From Burkholderiales bacterium (lineage in GTDB: Bacteria > Pseudomonadota > Gammaproteobacteria > Burkholderiales > WYBJ01): a DNA stretch of 64,000 nucleotides. Within the stretch, counting starts at the first letter, position 1, and each line of letters starts with the position of its first letter. Positions 1 through 8,242 of the stretch are shown here, piece after piece. Both the position numbers and the translations under genes were made by a program. The notes beneath the pieces were generated by a model, which was not told the DNA's origin, ran no database searches, and worked only from the letters and a program-made list of their open reading frames with translations. The stretch is taken from positions 62,001 through 126,000 of the forward strand of contig JALHQN010000012.1 of NCBI GenBank assembly GCA_022841915.1. The letters are read 5' to 3'.

Positions 1-451
1 GCTGGACGTCGCTCTGCGCATCGCCACCGGCATTCAACGCGTGCGGCCCGGGCTTCGCGTCATCGTGGCGGGTCCGGAAGCCCGCGACATCGCGCACCTG
101 ACCGCCGGCTATCCCGGCGAGTTGCGGATTGCGGGGTGGGTCGACAGCGCGAATCTCTATTCCGAACTGGACCTTCTGATCCATCCGGCTCGGGCCGAAC
201 CTTACGGCATGGTCGTGGCGGAAGCGATGGCTGCCGGTGTGCCGGTCGTCGTCTCGGATGCTTGTGGCATTGCACCGGAGATCGGTGAAGAAAACGGTTC
301 GGTCGTGCCCATCGGCGCGCCGATCACAACCTGGATCGCGGCGTGCGAGGCGCAACTCACCCGGACCGCCCCCGTGCCGGTGTACTCCCGTCGCTGGGCC
401 CAGGTTGCGAGCGAATATCAGTTGCTCTACGACAACTTGCGCGTGCGTTGA
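1..451 (+). CDS. Glycosyltransferase family 4, C-terminal part (cut by window start)
   Basis: The frame is open from base 2 to a TGA at 449-451, so only the last ~149 residues are seen. They form the second Rossmann lobe of a GT-B glycosyltransferase: a beta strand ending in VIVAGPE, then the donor-binding stretch HPARAEPYGMVVAEAMAAG with the spaced glutamates (E-x7-E) typical of GT4 enzymes, then GVPVVVSDACG. GT4 enzymes retain the anomeric configuration and move a sugar from a nucleotide donor to polysaccharide or lipid acceptors. Acceptor and donor cannot be told from this fragment. A PEP-CTERM gene downstream fits an exopolysaccharide setting, but that link is only inferred. Confidence 0.85.
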   Translation, partial: LDVALRIATGIQRVRPGLRVIVAGPEARDIAHLTAGYPGELRIAGWVDSANLYSELDLLIHPARAEPYGMVVAEAMAAGVPVVVSDACGIAPEIGEENGSVVPIGAPITTWIAACEAQLTRTAPVPVYSRRWAQVASEYQLLYDNLRVR

Positions 452-835
452 GGCTCGCAGCGCAACGCTCTGATCGCCGCGAGCCGCCTCGCAAGCCAAG
501 CCGCGATCGAGCGCACCCGACCAGATGACCAGGCCATGCCCACAGTTGGGCCGCGGCACGGCAGGGACGTATGAAGCTGACGGGCTTTGTCCAGTATAAC
601 GGCATAGCCTCGCAGGCAGCCCGGTTTTTGGCTGAGACCTTGTAAGCGTTGCAAGAACTACCTCCCATCGTTCGGCACTTAGTCTAGTGGTCACTCGCCG
701 CGTCCCTTCCGACCGGGCGGCATAGTCCGTTTGGCACCGGTCAGGAATTGCACCCCTGTAATGGTACGGCCCTAGCCTTCGCCATGCGCGCTGGATATCT
801 CCGGCGCACGAACTCGACAAGACAGGGAGACCCCA
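452..835. other. Intergenic region with one copy of a degenerate repeat
   Basis: No convincing gene lies in these 384 bases. Bases 537-594 resemble 7106-7168 in two ordered blocks (TGCCCACAG, then ATGAAGCTGACG followed by GCTT). The promoter of the downstream PhoX-like gene should be here, but I cannot place it with confidence. Confidence 0.5.
537..594. repeat. Degenerate repeat, copy A
   Basis: TGCCCACAG at 537-545 and a 17-base block at 571-587 (ATGAAGCTGACGGGCTT) recur at 7106-7114 and 7142-7158, with 16 of 17 bases shared in the second block and a CCAG a few bases beyond in both. Sequence between the blocks is only loosely alike. Nature unknown. Confidence 0.35.
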
Positions 836-2380
836 GTGACCACAAGATCGATCAATACCACGCGCCGTAGCCTGCTCAAAAGCTCGGCGTCGCTGACCGT
901 CGCACCGTTCGTAGCGACGTTCGGCATGATGGCCGCCCGCAGTGCGCAGGCGCAGAGTTGCAACCGCTATACCGAAATGCAACGCAGCCCCTACGGCCCG
1001 TTGGTTGAGGCACGCGATCTCGTCACCGGACTGCCGCTGCTCCATCTGCCCATGGGCTTCAGCTACAAGTCCATGGGATGGCGCGACGATCCCATGGTGG
1101 GCGGCATCCCCTGCCCGTCCAACCACGATGGCATGGGCGTGGTGCAGAGCCGCCGCGTCGGCCGCAGCACCGAGATCTACCTGATCCGCAATCACGAGAT
1201 CGGCATGAGCGGCACCCGCCGCCTGATCGACAGCAGCGCCCCCATTTACGACAAGGACGGCACCGGGAACCTGCCCGCGGGCGGCACGACCATCCTCGTC
1301 GTGCGCGACGGTAATCTGGTGGAAGTGCGCCCGGGCCTGGGCGGCACGATGGTGAACTGTGCGGGCGGCGTCACGCCGTGGGGCACCTGGCTCACCTGCG
1401 AGGAAAACACGACTGATCGCACTGCGGTCGGCGGCCGCAAACACGGCTATGTGTTCGAGGTGGACGTCGACCCGACCAACACGACCGCTCAGCCGATCAT
1501 CCCGATGGGGCGCTTTCGCCACGAATCGGTCGGCATCGACCCGACCAACAACTTCTGCTACCAGACCGAGGACTTGAGCCCCGTCTCCGGCCTTTATCGC
1601 TACGAGCCCGACAACACGATCGGCGGCGTCAACGCCTATGCCGACGGCGGCAAGCTCAAAGCGGCCCGCATCGCATCGATCGTGCGCTCGGGCTCGACGA
1701 CGCTGGAGGAGGCGAACCAAACGGGCTTCGGCTCACCTTGCCTAGGCGACGAGTATGTCCTGGAGTGGGTCGAGATTGCCGATCCGGACGCTGCTCCGGT
1801 CACGATCAACGTGCTCGGCACGAATCGCAACGTCAGCGGCCCGTTCGCCCAGGCATGGGCGGCTGGCTGCGCGCGCATGCTGCGCGGCGAAGGTGTCTGG
1901 TATCACGCCGGCAAGATGTACTTCGTCGATACCTCGGCGGGCGGTGAAGGGTGCGTGTGGGAGTTGCTGCTCGCCACCCAGCGCATCCGCTGCATCTACG
2001 TAAGCTCGACGCAGGCGGCCGGGAACAACATCGACAACATCGCGGTGAGCCCCCGCGGCGGCATCATCTGCTGCGAGGACGGCGGCGCGAGCACGACGTC
2101 GCCGCTGAACCCGGACGAGAACGGCACGGCGAACGGCTGCCGGCTGTTCGGTCTGACCGCAGCCGGTGCGCCCTACATCTTCGCCAAGAGCAACGTGAGC
2201 TTCACCTCGGCCCAGTACGCAGCCGCCGGCAAAACGCTCTCTGGCGGCACCGGCAATCAACGCGGTGCCGAGTTCTGCGGCGCGACGTTCGACCCCACTG
2301 GTCGCATCCTCTTCGTCAACAACTACACCCCGGGGATCACCTATGCGATCACCGGCCCATGGGCCAACGGCAATCTGTAG
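836..2380 (+). CDS. PhoX/DUF839-family exported protein (alkaline phosphatase-like)
   Basis: A 514-residue protein starting at GTG 836, with GGGAG about 8 bases upstream. Residues 8-16 (TTRRSLLKS) form a twin-arginine motif, followed by a hydrophobic stretch and a likely cleavage at AQA near residue 39, so it should leave the cell folded by Tat. Around residues 173-190 lies the family signature NCAGGVTPWGTWLTCEE. PhoX enzymes are metal-dependent (Fe/Ca) periplasmic or surface phosphomonoesterases that release phosphate from organic esters. Many DUF839 members have no tested activity, so phosphatase function is by family only. The PEP-CTERM gene 73 bases downstream is probably co-transcribed. 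No Pho box was recognised. Confidence 0.85.
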   Translation: MTTRSINTTRRSLLKSSASLTVAPFVATFGMMAARSAQAQSCNRYTEMQRSPYGPLVEARDLVTGLPLLHLPMGFSYKSMGWRDDPMVGGIPCPSNHDGMGVVQSRRVGRSTEIYLIRNHEIGMSGTRRLIDSSAPIYDKDGTGNLPAGGTTILVVRDGNLVEVRPGLGGTMVNCAGGVTPWGTWLTCEENTTDRTAVGGRKHGYVFEVDVDPTNTTAQPIIPMGRFRHESVGIDPTNNFCYQTEDLSPVSGLYRYEPDNTIGGVNAYADGGKLKAARIASIVRSGSTTLEEANQTGFGSPCLGDEYVLEWVEIADPDAAPVTINVLGTNRNVSGPFAQAWAAGCARMLRGEGVWYHAGKMYFVDTSAGGEGCVWELLLATQRIRCIYVSSTQAAGNNIDNIAVSPRGGIICCEDGGASTTSPLNPDENGTANGCRLFGLTAAGAPYIFAKSNVSFTSAQYAAAGKTLSGGTGNQRGAEFCGATFDPTGRILFVNNYTPGITYAITGPWANGNL

Positions 2381-2453
2381 ACCGTTCGACTCACCTACCA
2401 CCCGGCGGCGCGGCGTCGCAGGCCCGCGCCCGCCCGAACACCAAGGAAACATC

Positions 2454-3035
2454 ATGCACCTATCGAAGCAACTACTCGCCTCCGCCATGACGCTCGGCAT
2501 CCTCGCCGCAGCACCGGCCCAGGCCGTCCTCCTCACCAGCGTCAGCACGGCCCCGGGCAATGTCGCAGTCGACTTCAGCACGATCGGCAACGTCTCGTTC
2601 GATCTAGATCTCGTAAGATTCAATCCCGGCACGACCCTCACGTTCCAACTCGAGACCGGAGATGGCCCGCTGCTCGGGTTCGATGCCATCTTGCGCAACC
2701 TCACCCTCACAACGGGCATCGGTCACCTCAAGCTGATTCTCACCGACGCGACCTTCGAGTCGTTCGGCACGGCTGTCGGCTTTGGTGGTCCGGGCACGAT
2801 CAGTGGCGGTGGATCCACCGGCGTGATCGACTTCACAGTGCCCGAGTTCGTCGACATCACCATCGGCGACGTCGGCGCAGGCGGCACCGACTGGACGATC
2901 GACGTCGCCAACCTGACGGCCGGCGATACGTTCTCCATGCGCGTGGTCGTGCCCGAGCCGGGCAGCCTCGCGCTGGTGCTCGGCGGGCTCGGGGCGGCGA
3001 TGACGCTGCGCCGCCGCGGCGCACGCCGCTCGTAA
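2454..3035 (+). CDS. PEP-CTERM sorting-domain protein
   Basis: I place the start at ATG 2454, preceded by AAGGAAA. The 193-residue product has a Sec signal peptide (cleavage after APAQA, residue 24), a Gly/Thr-rich beta-type middle without a recognised fold, and a C-terminal VPEPGSLALVLGG motif, a short hydrophobic helix and an Arg-rich tail. This tripartite tail is the PEP-CTERM signal recognised by exosortase/EpsH, which anchors or processes proteins at the surface of exopolysaccharide-producing Gram-negative bacteria. No exosortase gene is in the window. The gene follows the PhoX-like gene and ends at a strong hairpin. Confidence 0.88.
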   Translation: MHLSKQLLASAMTLGILAAAPAQAVLLTSVSTAPGNVAVDFSTIGNVSFDLDLVRFNPGTTLTFQLETGDGPLLGFDAILRNLTLTTGIGHLKLILTDATFESFGTAVGFGGPGTISGGGSTGVIDFTVPEFVDITIGDVGAGGTDWTIDVANLTAGDTFSMRVVVPEPGSLALVLGGLGAAMTLRRRGARRS

Positions 3036-3090
3036 CACTCCCCCCGTAACGTCGCAGACCGCACCACAGCAGCTGCAACTCCGACGGGCA

Positions 3091-3127
3091 GACGGCGGGA
3101 CCAAGGCACGGCCTCGGTCCCGCCGTC
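3091..3127 (+). terminator. Long stem-loop after the PEP-CTERM gene
   Basis: GACGGCGGGACC (3091-3102) pairs perfectly with GGTCCCGCCGTC (3116-3127). After one A-C mismatch four more pairs close an ACG loop. The U-tract is weak (GTACTTTC). It lies 56 bases past the PEP-CTERM stop and is a likely terminator of the two-gene unit. Confidence 0.7.
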
Positions 3128-3991
3128 GTACTTTCATGTCCCGCATCACGCAAGACCGTCGCCGACACCGGTCATCAACGGCACTGCCCACGAGCACATG
3201 GCCAGCGCGATCTGCCGCCTGCATCCCGAATGCGTGCTGCGGGCTCGCAACGCACCTGCCCGATCCTGCCTCCAGCGCGTCTAGCGCGCATCGCTGGCGC
3301 ACGCGCCGTCGCCGAGCAACTACCCGTATCGTGTCCGAATTTTCGAACGAACGCCTCATGCAACGACACGTCGGTGGCAACTACTCGGCTCGGCCCCATG
3401 GAAGGCTGAGCCGCCGGCCGGACCTTCGTCCGGTACGCTCGAATTCGGCCCGCTCGCAAAGACGAAGATGATGTATGCATCCGGTTCGCCAGATCGGAAA
3501 ATCAACAGCGGCCTGCCGCACGTGCGTTCCTATCTGCTCAATGATGGCAAGCCAATTCCGTCGCTCATGACGGATGGCGGCATCGATGTCTAGCGGAATA
3601 TGAAACCATGAATGCGCACCAAGTGATCCGTCGCCAGCGGCGGGCTGAACTTCGATTACTTGACCCGAGCGCCGTGTCCCGTAAGTGCGCTGAACGCGAT
3701 TGCCCCAAGGAACAATCGGTCCCGAATCGCGAAACCAGTGATCTCTCGGTGACTAAATCTCCGACACGTATTTCCCCGGGACATCAGATCCCGCTAGGAG
3801 GGGCCGAGTACGACGTAGCCGAGGCTCCGATTTCGCCCACAGCCGCGGACGGGTGCTTGAAACGACGCACGGTGCGGGCTCGACATCGCGATGCGCGATT
3901 AGGGCCTTTGCGTAATCGCACCCGACGGGCGACGCCATGCGCGGCGAACCGCGTATTACAATGGACTGCCTGTGATCGCTGGGGACTGTAG
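3128..3991. other. Long non-coding or degraded stretch
   Basis: About 860 bases without a supported gene. A short plus-strand frame 3468-3593 (41 codons) opens upstream without a stop and looks mildly protein-like (MMYASGSPDRKI, YLLNDGKPIPSLM), so it may be the end of a lost gene. I cannot name the family. The open frame at 3608-3991 is Arg-rich with no recognisable motif, and I do not consider it a gene. Confidence 0.4.
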
Positions 3992-4207
3992 ATGAAGGAA
4001 GAGCACTTTGTCGTTACAAGCAGGGAAGCGATCCGGTACGGCTTTTTCGACCGCGAGTCGGCCATCGCCTGCGCCATGAAATTCCGCGCGGAGCTGGGAA
4101 TCGCCGCTTCCGTAAACGGCCCTGGCTACGAGATCTCTGCGGCGGAGATCAGGCAGATGATCGTCGAGCCAGAGAACGACGAGGAAAGAACCAAGCGACT
4201 GCCGTAG
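3992..4207 (+). CDS. Small hypothetical protein (71 aa)
   Basis: ATG 3992 has GGGGA about 7 bases upstream. The 71-residue acidic product has a balanced composition unlike the Arg-rich shadow frames around it: EEHFVVTSREAIRYGFFD, a predicted helix (ESAIACAMKFRAELG), then YEISAAEIRQMIVEPENDEE. It has no signal peptide or membrane segment. It stands alone, with ~300 empty bases after it. I do not recognise the family and give no function. Support comes only from the start context and protein-like composition. Confidence 0.5.
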   Translation: MKEEHFVVTSREAIRYGFFDRESAIACAMKFRAELGIAASVNGPGYEISAAEIRQMIVEPENDEERTKRLP

Positions 4208-4505
4208 TCCGTCCGCCGACGGCGACGTATCGCTTGCGAGTTCGATTGCGTACCTGCGTCCCGTCCAGTCGCCAGGCACACGCATCTTTTGAAGGAGAAA
4301 AGGCAGAGGACTCGCCGGTAGGTCGCGCTGCCGCAGCATTCACTGCGACGTCGAAGGCGATCCGCTGGCGCATGAGCTGCGTGTCGGTCGACATTCAATA
4401 GGTCGAGCACCTCAGGCGCCGCACGGGAATCCGAATGTTCGATAGCGACCTGCTGCATCGGATCCACAACCGGCATTGATTCTGAATTGGGAGACAGTAC
4501 GCGCC
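4208..4505. other. Intergenic region, nothing recognised
   Basis: 298 bases between a small hypothetical gene and the serine hydrolase. A purine-rich GAAGGAGAAAAGG at 4290-4302 resembles a ribosome-binding site but no good frame follows it. Confidence 0.4.
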
Positions 4506-5606
4506 ATGGTCCAGCCCAGCAGCTTGTTCGATGATGCCGTCCAATACGCCCAGCAGCATGAGGTGAACTGGACGCGCGATCCGCACGCAGAACCCCAGCG
4601 CTGGGGTGTGCACCACGATGATCCACCGCCGTACAACCGTCTGTTCGGTCCTGTACACCCGCGCGGTCCGGCATCTGGCGTGGTGTGGCGTTACGGTCGA
4701 TCGCTTGCCTGCTGGGGCGAACCCGACCGCGCCGATCTCACGTTCAGCGTAGCGAAGACTTATCTCGCATTGCTCGCGGGTGTCGCTCATGGGCAGGGAT
4801 TAATCCCGAATCCTGATGAACCGGTGGTCAGCCGACTCCCGGGCATCGGCTTCGACAGCCCGCACAATCGCAGCGTCACCTGGATGCATCTGCTCACGCA
4901 GACCAGCGAATGGGAAGGCACGTGCCACGGGCTTCCAGATACGGTCGATCGCTATCGCAAGGTCGCACACGACCCGAAACCGGTGGATGGGATCAAGGGA
5001 ACCGCGCGGCCTCTGCAAGCCCCGGGCAGCTACTGGGAATACAACGACGTACGCATCAATCAGTTGTCCCTGGCGCTGCTGCATCTTTTCGGGCGGCCAT
5101 TGCCCGAGGTGTTTCGGTCCTCCCTGCTCGATCCGCTCGGGGCATCGCAAGAGGCGCGCTGGGTGGGCTACGATCAAGCTTGGGTGGAGTTGGCAGCCCG
5201 TAGCGGACGTCCTGGGCAGCGCGTGCTGTCCGTTCCCGGCGGGACGCATTGGGGCGGCGGGGTGTCGATCAGCGCGATGGACCAGGCTCGCATCGGAGAG
5301 CTCGTGTTGAACCGCGGCACACTCCAAACGGCCGATGGACCCAGGCAGTTGATTCCGGCCACATGGATCGATCGCATGTGCACGCCCGTCGCGATCGCCC
5401 CCTTTTACGGCATGCTGGTCTGGCTGAACCCAGCGGGCAAGTCGTTCCCGGGCGCGAGCGAGCGCAGCGTCTTCATGGTGGGCGCGGGCGGCAACTACGT
5501 GTGGATCGAGCCTGAGTACAGCGCAGTGATCGTGGCCCGATGGATCGACTCGGCACACTTCGACGAGTTTTCGCGGCGCATCACGCGTGCCTTGCGACAG
5601 TTGTGA
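4506..5606 (+). CDS. Serine hydrolase, beta-lactamase/penicillin-binding (class C) fold
   Basis: Start at ATG 4506 with GGGAGA about 11 bases upstream. An in-frame TTG at 4476 is possible but less likely. The 366-residue protein shows the three active-site elements of the beta-lactamase-fold serine hydrolases: S81-x-x-K84 (FSVAKTY), Y179-N-D (YNDVRIN) and H248-W-G-G-G in place of KTG. The HxG variant is usual among esterase or peptidase members rather than true beta-lactamases. No signal peptide is evident, so it may act in the cytoplasm. Substrate unknown. It is 33 bases from the next gene and may be co-transcribed with it. Confidence 0.85.
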   Translation: MVQPSSLFDDAVQYAQQHEVNWTRDPHAEPQRWGVHHDDPPPYNRLFGPVHPRGPASGVVWRYGRSLACWGEPDRADLTFSVAKTYLALLAGVAHGQGLIPNPDEPVVSRLPGIGFDSPHNRSVTWMHLLTQTSEWEGTCHGLPDTVDRYRKVAHDPKPVDGIKGTARPLQAPGSYWEYNDVRINQLSLALLHLFGRPLPEVFRSSLLDPLGASQEARWVGYDQAWVELAARSGRPGQRVLSVPGGTHWGGGVSISAMDQARIGELVLNRGTLQTADGPRQLIPATWIDRMCTPVAIAPFYGMLVWLNPAGKSFPGASERSVFMVGAGGNYVWIEPEYSAVIVARWIDSAHFDEFSRRITRALRQL

Positions 5607-5639
5607 CGACGTGCCGGCCAGCGCACTGATCTACTCGCC

Positions 5640-6464
5640 ATGACCATCGACATCCACGCCGTTACCGAGTGTATCGAAGAGGCGACGCGAACCCTCGTTC
5701 TACCTCGCTTCTCGCGACTATCGGCCGGTGACTTGGAGATCAAGCAGACACACGGCGATACCGACGATATCGTAACCATCGTGGATCGCGAGGTCGAAGC
5801 ATGTCTGTCGACGGCCTTGAGCGCACTTGAACCGACCGCACTCGTGATCGGTGAAGAAATAGCTCATCGTCGTCCCGAATTGCTGGGATTGCTCGCCGAC
5901 GATCGGCCGCTCTGGATCATCGATCCCATCGACGGCACGAAGAACTTTGCCGCAGGCGACAGCGCATTCGGCGTAATGGTGGCCTATGCGCTACGAGGAC
6001 AAACTCAAGCCGCTTGGATCGTGCTCCCGACCCGGCGCCAGACGTTCGTGGCGGAAGCCGGCGGCGGCGCCTTCGTCAATGGAGAACGGATTCGGGTCCC
6101 TCCGGTTCGCAACGATAGCCTGCTGCGCGGCGCGGTGCTCGCCCGCTATATGCCAGGAGACCTTGGCGAGCAAGTCAGGACGGCGCTGAGCCCTCATATC
6201 AAGAACAAGCCTCCCTCGGGTTGCGCCGCCATCGAGTACACCGACATTCTGCAAGGGCATCGGGACTTCGTCGTCTACTACCGGCTCCTGCCGTGGGACC
6301 ACGCGGCACCGGCGCTGATTCTGACCGAGGCCGGCGGGCTTGCACGCCACATGAGCGGACAAGCGTATACGCTGCGCTCCGAGAACCAAGTGACCATCGT
6401 CGCACGTGATGCAGCCACCGCCGATCAACTACGCGCATGGATTCGGCTTGGAACACCATCGTGA
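5640..6464 (+). CDS. Inositol monophosphatase family phosphatase (SuhB/CysQ/HisN type)
   Basis: The 274-residue protein carries the family metal-site signatures: GEE at 71-73, DPIDGT at 95-100 and WD at 219-220 (LPWDHAAP). These residues hold the Mg2+ ions that hydrolyse phosphate monoesters such as inositol-1-phosphate, PAP, or histidinol phosphate. The sequence does not show which substrate is used. SuhB- and CysQ-type genes normally sit in other contexts, so I leave it unnamed. It starts 33 bases after the serine hydrolase. Downstream are about 310 bases without a gene. Confidence 0.88.
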   Translation: MTIDIHAVTECIEEATRTLVLPRFSRLSAGDLEIKQTHGDTDDIVTIVDREVEACLSTALSALEPTALVIGEEIAHRRPELLGLLADDRPLWIIDPIDGTKNFAAGDSAFGVMVAYALRGQTQAAWIVLPTRRQTFVAEAGGGAFVNGERIRVPPVRNDSLLRGAVLARYMPGDLGEQVRTALSPHIKNKPPSGCAAIEYTDILQGHRDFVVYYRLLPWDHAAPALILTEAGGLARHMSGQAYTLRSENQVTIVARDAATADQLRAWIRLGTPS

Positions 6465-6774
6465 ACGATTGAACTGGACGCAGGGCGTCTAACTGCGCAC
6501 GTCGAGACGGCAGCGTCGGCAAGACGCCTGCCGAAATTCGATCTACATCCGCACTCTGCGGGCAGTTCCACAGAGGTGACTCAACTTCTTCGATCCTGCA
6601 GCCTGAGCTTGTCGGAACGGGTGACTACCCTGCTGCCCAAGGCTATCGAACGAGTCGAGTCCGCTCACCAGCCGGGTCTTTCGCTTAGCGGATAATACGT
6701 GAGCGCCTGTTCGCACCGGGCGTACGGGGGCGCGGTTGTGCCTGCGCCCGGACTCCTAGCCCATGGAGACCACG
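6465..6774. other. Intergenic region, nothing recognised
   Basis: 310 bases without a supported frame, RNA gene or clear hairpin. It precedes a truncated gene. Confidence 0.4.
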
Positions 6775-6963
6775 ATGAGCAACACTGGTATCGGCGCTCG
6801 CATGAAGGACTACGAGGCGTGCTTCACCTTCTCCCTGCCACGGTGCATGCCGCTCATCGTGCGCGTCGATGGCCGGGTGTTTCACTCGCTCACTGCCGAC
6901 ATGCAGACATCCTTCGACTCGCGCTTCTGCGATGCGATGGTGCACCCGGAACTGTCCCGTTAG
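6775..6963 (+). pseudogene. Thg1-like 3'-5' tRNA polymerase, N-terminal fragment
   Basis: ATG 6775 has GGAG in front. The 62-residue product matches the N-terminus of bacterial Thg1-like proteins: a helix with ARMKDYE, then LPRCMPLIVRVDGRVFHSLT, which contains the first metal-binding Asp of the palm domain (RVDGR). It stops at TAG 6961. Full Thg1-like enzymes are several times longer and need a second carboxylate motif (SDE) that is absent here. Reading past the stop in the same frame gives Pro-rich sequence without Thg1 features. I therefore call a broken gene. Intact homologues add nucleotides 3'-5' to repair tRNA 5' ends. Confidence 0.68.
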
Positions 6964-7105
6964 CGGAGGGCGGCGCATGCGCAGCCGCGTCGATCGATGC
7001 CTAGGGCATGCACCCCTGGGTTGCGGGAACTGTTCCATCTGCGGCCTTTTCTGGAACACAACCGTCCGCCTCCACCTCCACCCTTTCCATCGCTTCGCAA
7101 GGCGC

Positions 7106-7168
7106 TGCCCACAGAGTTGTGCCCAGACACAGCAGGCAAGCATGAAGCTGACGCGCTTGCCGGGCCAG
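7106..7168. repeat. Degenerate repeat, copy B
   Basis: Second copy of the element at 537-594. It contains TGCCCACAG (7106-7114) and ATGAAGCTGACGCGCTT (7142-7158). It ends ten bases beyond the stop codon of the toxin gene. Confidence 0.35.
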
Positions 7169-7177
7169 GTCGATGCA

Positions 7178-7495
7178 TCAGTAGTAGTCGTCCTCAAGCT
7201 GGTGGCGGACAACGACGATCACAACATCCGTCCCCGACTCGATCTCGACGAGTGCAACGTAGCCCGACCGCCCGAAGGGAATGATCAGTTCGCGCAGGAA
7301 CGGGCTCTGTCCGACCTTGCGGCATGTGAACGGTGAGGTCTTGAGCGTCGCGAGGCCCGCGCGGATCGCGGCCAAAGCCTGCTCGGCCAACGCGAGATCG
7401 CCGCCATCCCACTCCAACTCGCGTTCGAGCACGAAATCGAACAGGCGATCGAGATCGGCTTCGGCCTCGCGGGTCAGTCGAACCCTGAAGGTCAC
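7178..7495 (-). CDS. RelE/ParE-superfamily toxin
   Basis: A 105-residue basic protein beginning FRVRLTREAEADLDRLFDF, the usual first strand and helix of ParE/RelE toxins, with SPFLRELIIPFGRSGYVALVEI forming the late beta sheet. Such toxins either poison gyrase (ParE) or cut mRNA (RelE), and sequence alone does not separate these. The GTG start at 7495 overlaps the antitoxin stop by four bases (GTGA), so the two genes are translationally coupled. Antitoxin-first order is standard for type II modules. Confidence 0.85.
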   Translation of the reverse strand: MTFRVRLTREAEADLDRLFDFVLERELEWDGGDLALAEQALAAIRAGLATLKTSPFTCRKVGQSPFLRELIIPFGRSGYVALVEIESGTDVVIVVVRHQLEDDYY

Positions 7496-7773
7496 TTGAG
7501 AGTCTTGGAGACGCGAGCACGCGCGGCGTCGAGTTTTCTCTGCAGTGCAGCGACGACATCGTCGGCATCGACGTAGTCACCCGTGCGCTTGGCATCGTCA
7601 CGTGAGCGCAGGCCACGGGCAATGAATTCGGCCTGGACGCGTCGGCGCTCCACGCTTGCCCGCACCGAGGCCTCGACGAATTCAGAGAGAGTCTCGCCCT
7701 CAGCCAACACCGACTCGACTTCAGCTCGAAACTCGGGCTCGACGCGCACGGAAGGAATGGTCGCAGTCTTCAT
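7492..7773 (-). CDS. Type II antitoxin partner of the ParE/RelE toxin
   Basis: I choose ATG 7773 (MKTATIPSVRVEPEFR), 18 bases inside the longest frame, because this is where the ribbon-helix-helix-like N-terminus begins: a short strand (TIPSVRVEP) and a helix (LSEFVEASVRASVERRR). The Lys/Arg-rich C-terminal half (LQRKLDAARARVSK) would wrap the toxin. The 93-residue length is normal for such antitoxins. These proteins usually repress their own operon. A short palindrome at 7861-7878 lies about 90 bases upstream, but its role is unproved. Confidence 0.8.
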   Translation of the reverse strand: MKTATIPSVRVEPEFRAEVESVLAEGETLSEFVEASVRASVERRRVQAEFIARGLRSRDDAKRTGDYVDADDVVAALQRKLDAARARVSKTLK

Positions 7774-8176
7774 GAACTCAATGTATCGCAAATGCGCTAC
7801 ATGGTCCCCTCAAAGTTCATAGGGCGCCGCCGGCTTTCAGGAGATGTGGCCGGTTTCGGTGCTCTGTCGAGACAGAGCTAGTGCGTCACGCGCAGCATTC
7901 GGGCCGACTCGGCCAGCGTGAATTCGATGTTTCGCCTCACATTCGATGCGCCAGACTGCAATGGACGGTATCCGCAAAAACGTGTAAGTCGAGATTGCCG
8001 GTGCGACCGTAGGCGTTACGACGAGTTCCTTGCGCCAGGATGCCATCGTCGTGCACGGTCAGTTGCGCCGGGCCTCCGGCCCTCACGATCGACTGCGCCA
8101 GGCCCTCAGCACGTGGATCGACAGGGGCCTGTCACGTGGGAATCTGCCCCAGGATCGAGCATTGGCGCGGAGTCGT
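7774..8176. other. Upstream region of the toxin-antitoxin operon
   Basis: No gene was found. It contains the palindrome GCTCTGTC-GA-GACAGAGC at 7861-7878, a possible operator or small hairpin. Plus-strand open frames here are Arg-rich and lack motifs. Confidence 0.4.
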
Positions 8177-8226
8177 GCGCCCCGTCACTACACGTTCGCT
8201 GCGCTCACCTCGTAGTGACGGGGCGC
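8177..8226. repeat. Perfect 15-bp inverted repeat (hairpin)
   Basis: GCGCCCCGTCACTAC (8177-8191) is the exact reverse complement of GTAGTGACGGGGCGC (8212-8226), with a 20-base loop. There is no U-tract on either side. It sits at the point where the downstream reading frame loses its N-terminal part, so it may mark a rearrangement boundary rather than a terminator. Confidence 0.7.
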
Positions 8227-8242
8227 GGTTGGCGCAGGGTAA

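Noticed and set aside
727-760. TGGCAC...TTGCAC as a sigma-54 promoter of the PhoX-like gene
   Set aside because: The spacing between the two elements is ten bases, about five more than sigma-54 promoters allow.
1742-2719. 325-codon minus-strand open frame opposite the PhoX-like gene
   Set aside because: It is Arg/Ala-rich, motif-free and fully opposite genes with signal peptides and family motifs. GC-rich genomes give such shadows.
3468-3593. 41-codon frame (MMYASGSPDRKI...) considered as the end of an amidohydrolase-like gene
   Set aside because: The similarity is too short and vague to name a family, and no upstream part is recognisable. Mentioned only in the intergenic entry.
3608-3991. 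127-codon frame before the small hypothetical gene
   Set aside because: Arg/Pro-rich with no motif and no ribosome-binding site. Judged non-coding.
6685-7212. Minus-strand frame around the Thg1-like fragment as a transposase remnant
   Set aside because: No DDE, Cys/His or inverted terminal repeat pattern could be seen.
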